From Gracilibacillus orientalis (GTDB lineage Bacteria; Bacillota; Bacilli; Bacillales; Amphibacillaceae), in contig NZ_FOTR01000004.1 of the NCBI RefSeq assembly GCF_900114645.1, positions 62,001 to 126,000 of the forward strand: 64,000 nucleotides of DNA, read 5' to 3'. A program made the translations under genes and the position numbers. The notes under the pieces are model-generated. The model was not told the DNA's origin and ran no database searches. It saw nothing but the letters and a program-made list of their open reading frames with translations. Shown here in pieces: positions 8,354-17,960 of the stretch. Each line of letters starts with the position of its first letter. Positions within the stretch are counted from its first letter, which is position 1.

Positions 8354-8509
8354 ATGACTAGTTTCAAGAACGAAGGCACCGATCTCATCAACCGAAAAAA
8401 ATCCCCCAAAACTACACAATGGAAGGGAAAGACAAGAGAAGAGAAACGTCATCAGGCTATGTTAAATAAGATTAAGAAATGGCAAAAAGATGATAGCTCT
8501 TATTTATAA
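8354..8509 (+). CDS. Candidate second SpoIIS antitoxin (SpoIISB/SpoIISC-like)
   Basis: 51 residues from the ATG at 8354, chosen because GAGGAGAG (8337-8344) is 9 nt upstream; an ATG at 8345 directly abuts the ribosome binding site. The protein is basic and soluble. NRKKSPKTTQ followed by a Lys/Arg-rich helix (EEKRHQAMLNKIKKWQ) parallels antitoxin candidate 1 (DRKKSPITQ plus helix). B. subtilis also carries a second antitoxin-like protein, SpoIISC, next to SpoIISAB, so two small partners fit known locus design. The function is inferred from position and this shared motif. A terminator follows. Confidence 0.55.
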   Translation: MTSFKNEGTDLINRKKSPKTTQWKGKTREEKRHQAMLNKIKKWQKDDSSYL

Positions 8510-8610
8510 TTTATATAGCAGAAAGTTTCAAGGTTGTGGGCATTCGGTTTTAATCAAGGAATGAAGGGCGAACGAGTACTGTAGTTAGACAGAAAATATT
8601 AGAACATATT

Positions 8611-8658
8611 AAAACACTTGGATAAAGGTTTAACTTCTGTCCAAGCGTTTTGTTTTTT
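8611..8658 (+). terminator. Terminator after the SpoIIS-like locus
   Basis: A 12-bp stem AAAACACTTGGA/TCCAAGCGTTTT with one mismatch and a 17-nt loop, then a T-run. It could also serve the convergent ABC operon. Confidence 0.75.
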
Positions 8659-8757
8659 TCGTAGTAAGTGAACGGTCGAGGGAAATACTACTGCGCCAGT
8701 CTAATGGAGTAGATTGAAGAAATTTTAACTTAAGAGAATGCTTTACGTTAGAAGCGT

Positions 8758-9480
8758 CTATTCCATTCGCTTGCGAAACATCCGTTCAAGGAAAATAAGC
8801 CAAATAAGTGTAATCACAAAACCAGTCAAAAGGTTCCACCAATAATTCCCACTGTCTGATTCTGAAAATACTTTCACTGGCCAGTAGATCGGAAAAATCG
8901 CAGTAATCTTTATAATAGGATGACTGATTACATAATCAAGTAACGGTGCGAGAAGCATCAAGTTAATCACTTTAGTAAGTGCCAATCCCTCAACTTTATT
9001 GGAAGCAAGACTTGCCAATAACAATGTCACGACGGGAGATTGTAATGCAAGTAATATAGCTACCGGGAGAAAAGTGATGACATCCCACACTATTAGTCCC
9101 TGTATTAGCACAGCCGCAAAAGATATTATAAAAGTAACAATAATAGGGGCCAATATTCTGGCAAAAAGATAACCTGTCTTGGTTATTGGTGTCACCGCGT
9201 AAAAAAGCAAAACACCTTCGTCACGTTCATCTAAGATAATAAATCCATAAAGCATCCCAATCATAAGAGGAGCCATCAGTAATGCCAAACTGACTATAAT
9301 CCGAAAATGCGGCTGTAACGGAAAAGAAGTATAGGATAGAAAAATAGTATGCAATTCTGGTAAACCGAAACGAATAACGGTGGTTAACAGTAATATACCA
9401 AATAAAGAGAATATTAATAATGGTTCACGTTGAATATTTTTTATATCACCTATTGATAACAACAACATTTTCTTCATCAC
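8758..9480 (-). CDS. ABC-2 type transporter permease (second subunit)
   Basis: About 240 residues and six hydrophobic segments, no enzyme motif; typical of ABC-2 permeases of drug or lantibiotic export systems. I chose the GTG at 9480 (ATG 9477 is equally possible) because GGAGGTG lies just upstream; the longer frame to 9537 would overlap the previous gene by 41 nt. It is the last gene of a four-gene operon: TetR regulator, ATPase, permease, permease. It probably forms a heterodimeric membrane channel with the protein encoded upstream. The substrate cannot be read from the sequence. Confidence 0.85.
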   Translation of the reverse strand: MMKKMLLLSIGDIKNIQREPLLIFSLFGILLLTTVIRFGLPELHTIFLSYTSFPLQPHFRIIVSLALLMAPLMIGMLYGFIILDERDEGVLLFYAVTPITKTGYLFARILAPIIVTFIISFAAVLIQGLIVWDVITFLPVAILLALQSPVVTLLLASLASNKVEGLALTKVINLMLLAPLLDYVISHPIIKITAIFPIYWPVKVFSESDSGNYWWNLLTGFVITLIWLIFLERMFRKRME

Positions 9481-9496
9481 ATTCCCCACCTCCATA

Positions 9497-10195
9497 TCAA
9501 GAGAAGCATTTTGTTCGTAAAAATCGTTGAAATGCATAATAGGTTAAGATATAAGCGAAACTGATCCATGCCATAAAGACAGCGATCGCATAGATATAAT
9601 CCTGGACAGTAAGACTATCAAATGCTCCTTCTAAGAGAATGAGAACAGCTTGAGTTGGCAGCAAATATAATAATACCGGATCCGCTAGGTTAAAAAAGCT
9701 AAGTAAAGGTAAATAAAAAACAATAACAAATAAGGGTGATGTATATAAAAACATATTAACGGTATCAACGCGGGCTGCTAATAAAATTCCTAATAATGTA
9801 AAGAATATCGAACACAACGTGACCGCTATTAAAAATGGTAGATAATCAACATGATGTTGATGAACAACACCAAAGATGATCGAACTTGACACCATTGCCA
9901 GTACCGTTAAAGATAAAACTTTACTGACTAAATAGTCATGAATACGTATCGGACTAACAAATAATGTATTAAAAATCGATTGATCCTTTTCGAGTAAAAC
10001 TAATCCACCAACAAAGAAAAAACCTAATACAGATGGATCGGTAAAAATGATAAAGATAGATGTTTTTTCGACATAGGAGGCGGGCATTAATAATAACAAG
10101 CCGATATAAAGGATGCTTACGAGTGCGTAGGCAGCATAAAAACCATGACGAAATTGAAAACGAATATCAAATGTAAAAAGATCAAGATTTTTCAT
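9497..10195 (-). CDS. ABC-2 type transporter permease (first subunit)
   Basis: 232 residues with about six membrane helices. The segment LVLLEKDQSIFNTLFVSPIR between helices 2 and 3 is characteristic of ABC-2 permeases, including those annotated as fluoroquinolone exporters. The ATG overlaps the stop of the ATPase gene by 4 nt, so the two are translationally coupled. It is likely to work with the downstream permease and the ATPase as one exporter. Substrate unknown. Confidence 0.85.
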   Translation of the reverse strand: MKNLDLFTFDIRFQFRHGFYAAYALVSILYIGLLLLMPASYVEKTSIFIIFTDPSVLGFFFVGGLVLLEKDQSIFNTLFVSPIRIHDYLVSKVLSLTVLAMVSSSIIFGVVHQHHVDYLPFLIAVTLCSIFFTLLGILLAARVDTVNMFLYTSPLFVIVFYLPLLSFFNLADPVLLYLLPTQAVLILLEGAFDSLTVQDYIYAIAVFMAWISFAYILTYYAFQRFLRTKCFS

Positions 10196-11046
10196 AATAA
10201 TGCCCTTCCTGTCACCTTCATAAATATATCTTCCAATGTCGCTTCTTGTGTATGCATGGTCAAGATCTCCAGATGAGCTAAGATATGTTGAAAATGCTGA
10301 TTATTATGTAATTTTTTTAGTGAAAACAGCTCTTGTTTGATATCTGATTGGCATCGATATTCAACTTGCAATGCTTTTTCTCCATGGGCTATTTTTAATT
10401 GTTTCGGTTGATCAATCAATGCTATTTCACCATCCACCATAAAGGCTACGCGATCACAAATTTTATCAGCTGTATCCATATTATGAGTCGTGAGGATCAC
10501 CGTTTTTCCTTTCTCTTTTTCCAGTAAAATAAGTTCGCGCAGATTCTTGGCATTGGCTGGATCTAATCCTGAAGTTGGTTCATCTAAAAATAAAATATCA
10601 GGGTTGTTTAACAATACACGGCAAAAATTCAAACGCATTTTCATCCCTTTGGAATAGTGACTGAATCTTACATTTGCAGCATCTGCTAATCCCACCTTTT
10701 CTAAAAGAACTTGTGGATTTTGTGTCTCACTTTTGTATAATTTGCTGAAAAAATGTAGATTTTCTAATCCGGTAAACTTTTGATAAAAATTGGGGAACTC
10801 AAAACCCACCCCGATTTGTTCATAATATTCGGCGTTTAATTGATAAAGTTCATGCTGATTGATTTGGACATTTCCTTGGTATCCTTTTAAAATACCGATT
10901 AGGATTTTTTGTGTCGTGCTTTTACCTGCACCAGATGGACCTAAAAAGCCGAAAATTTCTCCTTTCGCCACTTCAAATGAAATATTATGAATCGTATTCT
11001 TTGATTCACCGGGATAACGATAAGTTAAATCGTTCACCTCAATCAT
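10192..11046 (-). CDS. ABC transporter ATP-binding protein
   Basis: 284 residues. Walker A is GPSGAGKST (36-44), the signature motif is the variant YSKGM (132-136) and Walker B is ILFLDEP (152-158), followed by the D-loop SGLDP and the switch histidine in TTHNMD. This is the drug-resistance (DRA/CcmA-like) type with a C-terminal extension. It powers export through the two permeases encoded downstream. It overlaps tetR by 8 nt, indicating one operon. Confidence 0.93.
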   Translation of the reverse strand: MIEVNDLTYRYPGESKNTIHNISFEVAKGEIFGFLGPSGAGKSTTQKILIGILKGYQGNVQINQHELYQLNAEYYEQIGVGFEFPNFYQKFTGLENLHFFSKLYKSETQNPQVLLEKVGLADAANVRFSHYSKGMKMRLNFCRVLLNNPDILFLDEPTSGLDPANAKNLRELILLEKEKGKTVILTTHNMDTADKICDRVAFMVDGEIALIDQPKQLKIAHGEKALQVEYRCQSDIKQELFSLKKLHNNQHFQHILAHLEILTMHTQEATLEDIFMKVTGRALL

Positions 11047-11653
11047 AACTACTTGCCTCCTGAATCAGACCTGCAGCCAAACATTCAGCAAGCAGATCTA
11101 CAGCGTCTGGATAAATTTCTTCGCCAATTTCTTTCTTGTGAAGCAGAACAGTATAAAATCCCCTCAGTGCAGCTGTAATCGTTGAAGTGGAGTGGTTGAC
11201 CATGCAATTGTTTTCTTGCCATTTATGAATGAGTGGAGATAGTACCCACTCGTCTTGTTCTGCATGTTGATGCAATCTTTCTGGAGGAATTTTTCTGACG
11301 AGATGTTCCATGCTTTCGCCTTGAAAGATTCGCTTAATGAAAGGATTTTGGTCAATCAATTCCATACCATAAAGCAGCATCTCTTTGAAAGCTTGGCGCG
11401 TCAATTTATCATTATCGATCTTGTTTAGGATTTTCTGTTTGATAGTAGCTTCTTCCATTTCAAGAATATCGAAGAAAAGTACTTCCTTCGAGTCAAAAAA
11501 CTGATAAAAAGAACCTTGTGCAATGCCAACCGTGGAAGTCAATTGTGTAATACTTGTTTTTTTGACACCAAATTCTGAAAATAGCTGTTTGCCAACATCG
11601 ATTAATTGTTGCCGAATTGTGTTTTTTTCATGTTCTGTAAATCCCTTTACCAT
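11039..11653 (-). CDS. TetR/AcrR family transcriptional regulator
   Basis: 204 residues. The N-terminus (LIDVGKQLFSEFGVKKTSIT, then TSTVGIAQGSFYQFFDSKEVLF) is a classical TetR helix-turn-helix, and the C-terminal half should bind a ligand. As first gene of the operon it most likely represses itself and the exporter and is released by the exported compound. An inverted repeat in its upstream region (11677-11703) is a candidate operator. Confidence 0.92.
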   Translation of the reverse strand: MVKGFTEHEKNTIRQQLIDVGKQLFSEFGVKKTSITQLTSTVGIAQGSFYQFFDSKEVLFFDILEMEEATIKQKILNKIDNDKLTRQAFKEMLLYGMELIDQNPFIKRIFQGESMEHLVRKIPPERLHQHAEQDEWVLSPLIHKWQENNCMVNHSTSTITAALRGFYTVLLHKKEIGEEIYPDAVDLLAECLAAGLIQEASSYD

Positions 11654-11676
11654 TAAAACACCACCTTATTTGAATA

Positions 11677-11703
11677 TATGAATATTTCATTTTTTTATTC
11701 ATA
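11677..11703. promoter_or_regulatory. Candidate TetR-type operator
   Basis: Perfect 8-bp inverted repeat TATGAATA / TATTCATA with an 11-nt AT-rich spacer, about 25 bp upstream of the regulator's start codon, where a repressor would block transcription of its own operon. Confidence 0.45.
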
Positions 11704-11891
11704 TAAAGTATATATCAATTTTGTATGTATTGTAAATAATTTCGTAGTAATTAACCGAACCACTCAAGTGGAAAAAAATCAATCTAAAAATATTACAATT
11801 ATTTAACAAAAGTTTTACTAGTAGTTTACTCCATGTTAACAACTAGCTTGTATAGTAAAAGAGTACGAATAAAAGGAGGGAATGACGAAAT

Positions 11892-14800
11892 ATGAGAGAA
11901 AAATGGACAAGCAGGCTGTCGCTTCTTGTTATCTTCTTGTTAATGTTTACTAATGTATTTACATATGTTCCTATTGCATATGCCAATACAGATAAAGAGG
12001 TTGAACAAGAAGAAGTTACAGCAGAAGAAAATGGAGAAGCTGATTCAAGTGAAGAACAGAATCAACTTTCATCTGAAGAAGAACCAACAACAGAAGAAAG
12101 CGCGAATTTAGCAGAAGAAAGATCTGAAGAAGATCCAACCTCAACAAAAGAAGAGCAGATACATAATGAAGAAACAGAAATGAAAAATGAGCAAGTAGAA
12201 GAAAAAGAAAAGACCAACGACGAAAAGGTAAGTACAGAACAGAAGCAAGAAAATTCTCAAGAAGAACAGACAAATACCGAAAAGGATGCTGAATCTTCAC
12301 AGGAAGAAACAATTACCGAAGAGAACGCTGAAAGCGCTAAATCTACTGACGAAGAAATGGAATCGCAATCCGCGATTGATTTTCAATCACTTCCAGCGCT
12401 GTTGCTAACTGAAATTATGCCAAATAATGATGGTACAGATAAGTTTGAATATTTTGAGATATACAATAACAGTGATCACGCCATTCTATTAGATTATTAT
12501 ACCATTGCATTGCGTTATACAAATGACAGCACTAATGATAGAGCTTTCAAATTTCCTGAAGTAGCGATTCCAGCTGGAGAAACTCTTGTTTTTTGGCGTA
12601 ATACTGAGCAACTCAGTGTAGAGGATTTTAATGCTCATTACTCAACTGAATTAACGGAAGATCAAATTGTTTCCTATCAGGGAACTGGTTTTTATAATAG
12701 TGGAAATCGTGGAGTAGTTATTAAAGATGATCACAAGGAAATTGTAACCAATAGTTACCTTGAAGAAGATATTGCATCCGGAAAAGTGATTTCATATCAA
12801 TATTCTACTGATTCTATTGAAATGGAACCATATCAGACGGTGGCCGAACCAACTCCTGGAATGTTGAACGAAGATCAAATTCCAGAAGAAAAAGTAAGGA
12901 CTGAAGAAATCGATAAGCCTGCTATCGGACATGCACCGGTAACGGAAGCACAAGAAGGTAAATCAATTACAATTGAAGCAGAATTATCAAGTGAAGAGGG
13001 TAAAGTAAGAGGAACTTTACACTATCTTTCAGAAGAAGGCTCATTTGAACAAGTGAATATGACTTTAGTTGAGAAAAATATGTATGAAGCAACCATTAGT
13101 AGTGATTATGTTACTGCTGGTGAGCTTGAATATTATATAACAGCAACAAATCCTCAACAGCGTACGCGTTATCCAGAAGATGACAGCGAAACATTTACCA
13201 TTGACGTAGCAGCAATTGATGAGTCAGAAGAGGAGTTTCAACATTATCCTCATTTACTTATCACGGAAGTTTCACCGAATACTGAAGGTGGAGGAACAGA
13301 CTACTACGAATATTTTGAACTTTATAATAACACCAATCAGACCTTATCCTTTAATCAATATGCTCATATTTATTATTACACCGATTCTGGACGGGAGATA
13401 CAATTTCAGGTTCCGGCAATAGAAATCGAGCCTCAGGAAACTCTTGTTTTCTGGTATAACAATGGAAACAATACACTAGAGGATTTTAATGCTCATTTTT
13501 CTACCAATCTAACAAGTGAACAAGTGGTAGAAGTAACCGATACAACATTTCCTGGTTTTGCAAATGGAGGAAACCGTGCGTTAATCCTAAAAGATGCATC
13601 AAATGAAGAAGTAATATATGCGGATTATGAAGGGGTAGATAATGATAATACGGGTGCTGTAATCCAATATAAATACCCGTATGAAGGAACAAAAATGACT
13701 AAGTTAGCAACTCTAGCAACTCCTACACCTGGAACAATTTTAGACGAACAGGTTCCTGCCGAGGTTGTCACAATAGAAGATCAAGAAGAAGATACATCTG
13801 CTCCAGAAATAACACATGAATCAGTATCTTCAGCAGATGCCTTTTCACCAGTTACTATAGAAGCAGAAGTAACAGATGACCTTGCGATTCCTGATGTTAC
13901 GGTTTTTGTGAAAAATAAAGATTCAGAGTATCGTAGTTTATCTATGACCACTCATTCAGATAATCCTGGAAAATATACGGCGGAAATTCCAGGCATATAT
14001 GTGGAATCTGACTTGACCTATTATATAGAAGCAACTGATGGTGTAAATACAGAAACAACAGAGGAATTCACCATTTCCGTATCGCAAAATGATGTGGATA
14101 TACAAGCATTACCATCATTATTGGTAACGGAAATCACCCCAGATTCTTCAAATGTTGGCTCCGCAGATGGCTATGAATTTATCGAAATCTATAATAATAC
14201 AGATCAAGACATACCTTTTGAGCATTATAAAATGCAGTATCGTTATGGCAGTGATCCGGCAAGTGATGTTATTTGGCCTTCTATTCCAGATGATGTTGTG
14301 ATCCCTGCGAATGAAACATTAGTATTTTGGATTATAAATGGGCAAAACAATGATAAGACGGTAGAAGATTTTAATACTAACTATGGATCTGATTTAATAG
14401 AAAATGAAAATATAGTGAGAATTGAGTCAGCAGGTATGGCAAACGGTAGTATGCGTGGGCTGATTATTGCTTCCAATATTGGTCATGAGTCTTCGATTGC
14501 TTATTATAATGATTTGGATACGACAGATGATACTATGCCGAATAAAGGGATTGTATATAAATATCCATCAAATGATTCGAATGTAATGGAAAAGATAAGT
14601 GCCGGTACACTTGATGCTACACCTGGTGTAGTGGAAGAATTTCAGGTGCCAGCAGAATCTGTTCAGGTAGAAGCAGATGAGACTTCACCAGTTATTGAAG
14701 ATGTAACGGGTATTGATGTCATTAATCAGACAGATGACTTAGATGTCACTGCTGAAGCGTCTGATCAGGAAGAATTAAAAACAGTTGCGATATATTATCG

Positions 14801-16751
14801 TACAAATGATAATCAAGAATATCAGAAAGCATTGATTGAAGAAGGAGAAGAAGAGGGAGTATTTTCGAACCGTATCTATGCACCTGAGATGATTGGCAAT
14901 ACAGAAATTGAATATTATTTTGAAGCTTCAGATGGAGTAAACACAACTAAAACAGCTACTGAGACGATAGATATAGAAAGTAATTTAGATGAAAGTCCGT
15001 TACGCTTAAATGTTGATGAAGGTCAGGTTTTAAATGAAACTTTTGTGCTAAAAGGAACGTCCAAAATGGATCAACCAGCTGATACAGAAATGCGTATTGA
15101 CGGAAAAAAGGTACCATCAAGTTATCAAGCATTAGAACATGAAGCCTATTTCGCTTTTGAAGTAAGTGGTATTAATACGTATTTCCAAAACGGTGTGACT
15201 ATTGGAGACGATGTTGTTCATATTTTTGATGACTGGATGGCTCAATGGGAGACTATCACAGTACCAGTAGATCCTGATAACTTAGCTATTGGGGAAAATA
15301 CGATTACGATACGTGCAGGTAATAAAGCAACTCCATGGGAAGGTGATCCTGGTGAAAACCGTGATGATTATAATCTTCGCAATGTACGTTTAGTATTGGC
15401 TGATGGTACGATTTTAACGGATCCCAACCATCAAGACCCTGACAATGTATTAGATATGGGTGATAATGGCACAGAACGAATTGCGGAACATTTTTCTTTC
15501 ACCATTTCAGAAGACCATGCACAATCAGTTGCTTATGCTTGGAATACTACTGAAACAGCAGATGGTGAGCACATGGTAAAAATAACTGATTCAGAGCAGA
15601 CAATCCAAGAAGAGGTGCTTGTTGATAATACTGCTCCAAGTATGGAAGCAACAGTTGAAAATGGACAAACATACAAAGGTATCTTTACGATTGATGCAGT
15701 GATAAATGACGAGGTTGCAGGGATGGACACTTACCTTGCTGAATTGGATGGGGAAGAGATAGAATTACCTTACGAAACATCGTCAGGTGCACTTGCTAGT
15801 GGTGAGCATACGTTAATTATTACGGCTACAGATCAAGTTGGAAACCAGGGAAGAGAAGAAATTACTTTTTATACTGTTGAAGAAAATCCGGCAGTACCTG
15901 AAAGCCAAACAAATGTAAAAGACGGTGATCCGACATTGAAAGTTCGCGTGGATGATCCAATGGGAGATAAGGTAGATGTTGGATTCTATCAAGGGTTCCA
16001 GTATAAACCTTCTGATACAGATTCTGTAGTCTCTTATCAAGGTGCTTCACCCGTAGAGCCGCCAAATACAAATGAAGTGACTGATTCAGTAGTTCTGGAG
16101 GATCAGGACATTTCACTAGTGTCTGAACAAGATGGCGAGTACTTAGTGACGGATGATGCGACGAAATTTCCATATCATCGTTTTGATGTGACACTAGATG
16201 ACACAGTCGAAGAAGATGATATCGTTGAGTTAAAGTGGAATGGTAATTCTCTAGAAGGCAGAAAAGTAACCATGTATGCTTGGAATATAGTGGAATCCAA
16301 GTGGGATATCATTGATTATCAAATTGCCGAAGAAGATGATTTTTCACTGGAAGGTAATGTAGAAGTTGCCTCGTACAGTAAAGACCATCAAGTTCAGGTT
16401 ATGATTCAAGATGAAATACCTGTTAATCAAGATGAATATGATTATACATTTGCCTGGATGTCAGATACACAATATTATTCAGAGAGCTATCCTTACATTT
16501 ATGAGCGCCAAACAGAATGGATTGCGGAGCAGCAAGAAGAAATGAAAATTGAGTATGTTATTCACAGCGGAGATTTAGTAGATGAAGCGGATCAGGAATA
16601 CCAATGGGACCACGCTGCTGAATACATGAGAACATTAGATGATGCAGAAGTACCTTATGGTGTTCTTGCTGGAAACCATGACGTATTACAAAAAACCGGA
16701 GACTATAGTGAGTACTATAAATATTTCGGTGAAGATCGTTTTTCCGATTAG
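11892..16751 (+). CDS. Surface protein with lamin-tail domains and truncated metallophosphoesterase (interrupted by amber stop)
   Basis: 1619 residues from the ATG after AAAGGAGGG to a TAG at 16749. A signal peptide (residues 1-31, ending in AYA) and a Glu-rich region (about 35-155) precede three lamin-tail-like domains, each opening with a LLxTEIxP-type motif and an E-(F/I)-x-YNN motif (starting near 168, 455 and 745). Ig-like segments follow. The last 110 residues are the first half of a calcineurin-type phosphoesterase: MSDTQ (about 1523), GDLVD (about 1557), GNHD (about 1594). Its remaining metal site and the wall anchor lie in the same frame beyond the TAG. As read, this product would be secreted, unanchored and catalytically incomplete. 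The strongly acidic composition fits a halophile's surface protein. Confidence 0.85.
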   Translation: MREKWTSRLSLLVIFLLMFTNVFTYVPIAYANTDKEVEQEEVTAEENGEADSSEEQNQLSSEEEPTTEESANLAEERSEEDPTSTKEEQIHNEETEMKNEQVEEKEKTNDEKVSTEQKQENSQEEQTNTEKDAESSQEETITEENAESAKSTDEEMESQSAIDFQSLPALLLTEIMPNNDGTDKFEYFEIYNNSDHAILLDYYTIALRYTNDSTNDRAFKFPEVAIPAGETLVFWRNTEQLSVEDFNAHYSTELTEDQIVSYQGTGFYNSGNRGVVIKDDHKEIVTNSYLEEDIASGKVISYQYSTDSIEMEPYQTVAEPTPGMLNEDQIPEEKVRTEEIDKPAIGHAPVTEAQEGKSITIEAELSSEEGKVRGTLHYLSEEGSFEQVNMTLVEKNMYEATISSDYVTAGELEYYITATNPQQRTRYPEDDSETFTIDVAAIDESEEEFQHYPHLLITEVSPNTEGGGTDYYEYFELYNNTNQTLSFNQYAHIYYYTDSGREIQFQVPAIEIEPQETLVFWYNNGNNTLEDFNAHFSTNLTSEQVVEVTDTTFPGFANGGNRALILKDASNEEVIYADYEGVDNDNTGAVIQYKYPYEGTKMTKLATLATPTPGTILDEQVPAEVVTIEDQEEDTSAPEITHESVSSADAFSPVTIEAEVTDDLAIPDVTVFVKNKDSEYRSLSMTTHSDNPGKYTAEIPGIYVESDLTYYIEATDGVNTETTEEFTISVSQNDVDIQALPSLLVTEITPDSSNVGSADGYEFIEIYNNTDQDIPFEHYKMQYRYGSDPASDVIWPSIPDDVVIPANETLVFWIINGQNNDKTVEDFNTNYGSDLIENENIVRIESAGMANGSMRGLIIASNIGHESSIAYYNDLDTTDDTMPNKGIVYKYPSNDSNVMEKISAGTLDATPGVVEEFQVPAESVQVEADETSPVIEDVTGIDVINQTDDLDVTAEASDQEELKTVAIYYRTNDNQEYQKALIEEGEEEGVFSNRIYAPEMIGNTEIEYYFEASDGVNTTKTATETIDIESNLDESPLRLNVDEGQVLNETFVLKGTSKMDQPADTEMRIDGKKVPSSYQALEHEAYFAFEVSGINTYFQNGVTIGDDVVHIFDDWMAQWETITVPVDPDNLAIGENTITIRAGNKATPWEGDPGENRDDYNLRNVRLVLADGTILTDPNHQDPDNVLDMGDNGTERIAEHFSFTISEDHAQSVAYAWNTTETADGEHMVKITDSEQTIQEEVLVDNTAPSMEATVENGQTYKGIFTIDAVINDEVAGMDTYLAELDGEEIELPYETSSGALASGEHTLIITATDQVGNQGREEITFYTVEENPAVPESQTNVKDGDPTLKVRVDDPMGDKVDVGFYQGFQYKPSDTDSVVSYQGASPVEPPNTNEVTDSVVLEDQDISLVSEQDGEYLVTDDATKFPYHRFDVTLDDTVEEDDIVELKWNGNSLEGRKVTMYAWNIVESKWDIIDYQIAEEDDFSLEGNVEVASYSKDHQVQVMIQDEIPVNQDEYDYTFAWMSDTQYYSESYPYIYERQTEWIAEQQEEMKIEYVIHSGDLVDEADQEYQWDHAAEYMRTLDDAEVPYGVLAGNHDVLQKTGDYSEYYKYFGEDRFSD

Positions 16752-17906
16752 CCTTATTATGGCGGTTCATATCTTAATAACCGTGGTCACTATGATTTAA
16801 TTTCTGTTGATGGAAATGACTATATTATGGTTTATTTAGGATGGGGGATCGATGATGAAGGTATTGCATGGATGAATGAAGTATTAAGTCAACATCCGGA
16901 CCGTACAGCGATCTTAACATTCCATGAGTATCTACAAGCGACTGGAACACGCCATCCACTTGGTGAAAAGCTATACCAGGAAGTAGTACTTCCAAATGAA
17001 AATGTTGTAGCTGTTTTATCTGGTCATTATCATGAAGCACAAACATTAGTTGATGAAATTGATGATGATGGGGATGGTAATCCTGACCGGACTGTCTATC
17101 AAATGTTATCAGACTATCAGGCAGGTCCAGAAGGTGGACAAGGATATATGCGTCTGTTACATTTTGATACGGAAAATAATCGGATTTTCGTGAATACTTA
17201 TTCACCATATATGGACGATTATAATTATTATGATACAGATGAATATCCAAATAAAGATGAATTTATGATTGATTTGGATTTAACAGCCCAAGAAAAGCGT
17301 GTTGCAACAGATAATTTTGCAGTTAATGTGTATACAAACAATGAAATTGGAACAGTAGAGGATGTAGCAAGCGGAGATACTGCTGAAGCAACATGGACCG
17401 ACCTTACGGAAGGAGAACAATATTCATGGTATGCAACGGTGTCTGATGATTATACAGGGGAAAGCCGATCACCAATCTGGTCTTTTGTAAAAGGTGAGGA
17501 TGATACTCCTGATGAAGAGATAGGAAATGGGGATGGCAATCAAGAGGAGGAGCAGCCTGGAAATGATCCGGATCCAAGGCCAGATCCAAGTCCAAGCCCA
17601 GATCCAGATCCACAGCCTAATCCAAATCCAGACCCAGATCCAAGACCAGATCAGGGAGAAGGAAATGATGAATCCGAAGATGGTCAGGGGTCTGAAAACA
17701 AGAATGATCAAACAACCGAGGAAGCAGAACAAAACAATAATCAACAAGATGAGAGTGATGCTGATCAAATTAACGCATCCAATAACAATAAAATCAATCT
17801 GCCTGATACAGCCACGAACATGTATCAGTATCTAGCCCTAAGTTTGGTTCTACTTCTATCTGGTACCATCTTATACGTTAGAACAAGAAGACAAAAAATT
17901 AAATAA
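16752..17906 (+). pseudogene. Same-frame 3' remainder of the surface metallophosphoesterase, with wall-anchor signal
   Basis: Directly after the TAG the same frame stays open for 384 codons. It starts with PYYGGSYLNNRGHYDL, the expected continuation of the phosphoesterase domain, then holds the last metal-ligand motif SGHYHE (codon about 1709 of the joined gene), an Asp-Pro repeat linker (17560-17665), an Asn/Gln-rich spacer and a sorting signal: LPDTA, a hydrophobic helix and the basic tail RTRRQKIK. No ribosome binding site or signal peptide precedes the internal ATG at 16827, so separate expression is unlikely. The unbroken frame and retained motifs imply a very recent nonsense change, readthrough, or a sequencing error. 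Confidence 0.8.
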
Positions 17907-17912
17907 TAAGAG

Positions 17913-17943
17913 GAGATGCGATCATTGATTGCATCTCTTTTCA
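17913..17943 (+). terminator. Rho-independent terminator
   Basis: An 11-bp stem GAGATGCGATC/GATTGCATCTC (one G-U pair) with a 3-nt loop, followed by TTTTC. Confidence 0.85.
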
Positions 17944-17960
17944 TTTTAAGGAAAGAAAGT

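Noticed and set aside
12016-12312. 98-codon open frame on the minus strand
   Set aside because: It is the antisense of the Glu-rich region; Leu/Phe-rich composition and no ribosome binding site.
17560-17665. Short tandem repeats that could suggest a CRISPR or VNTR
   Set aside because: They are codons of an Asp-Pro linker in the surface protein; units are 6 nt to 12 nt and there are no spacers.
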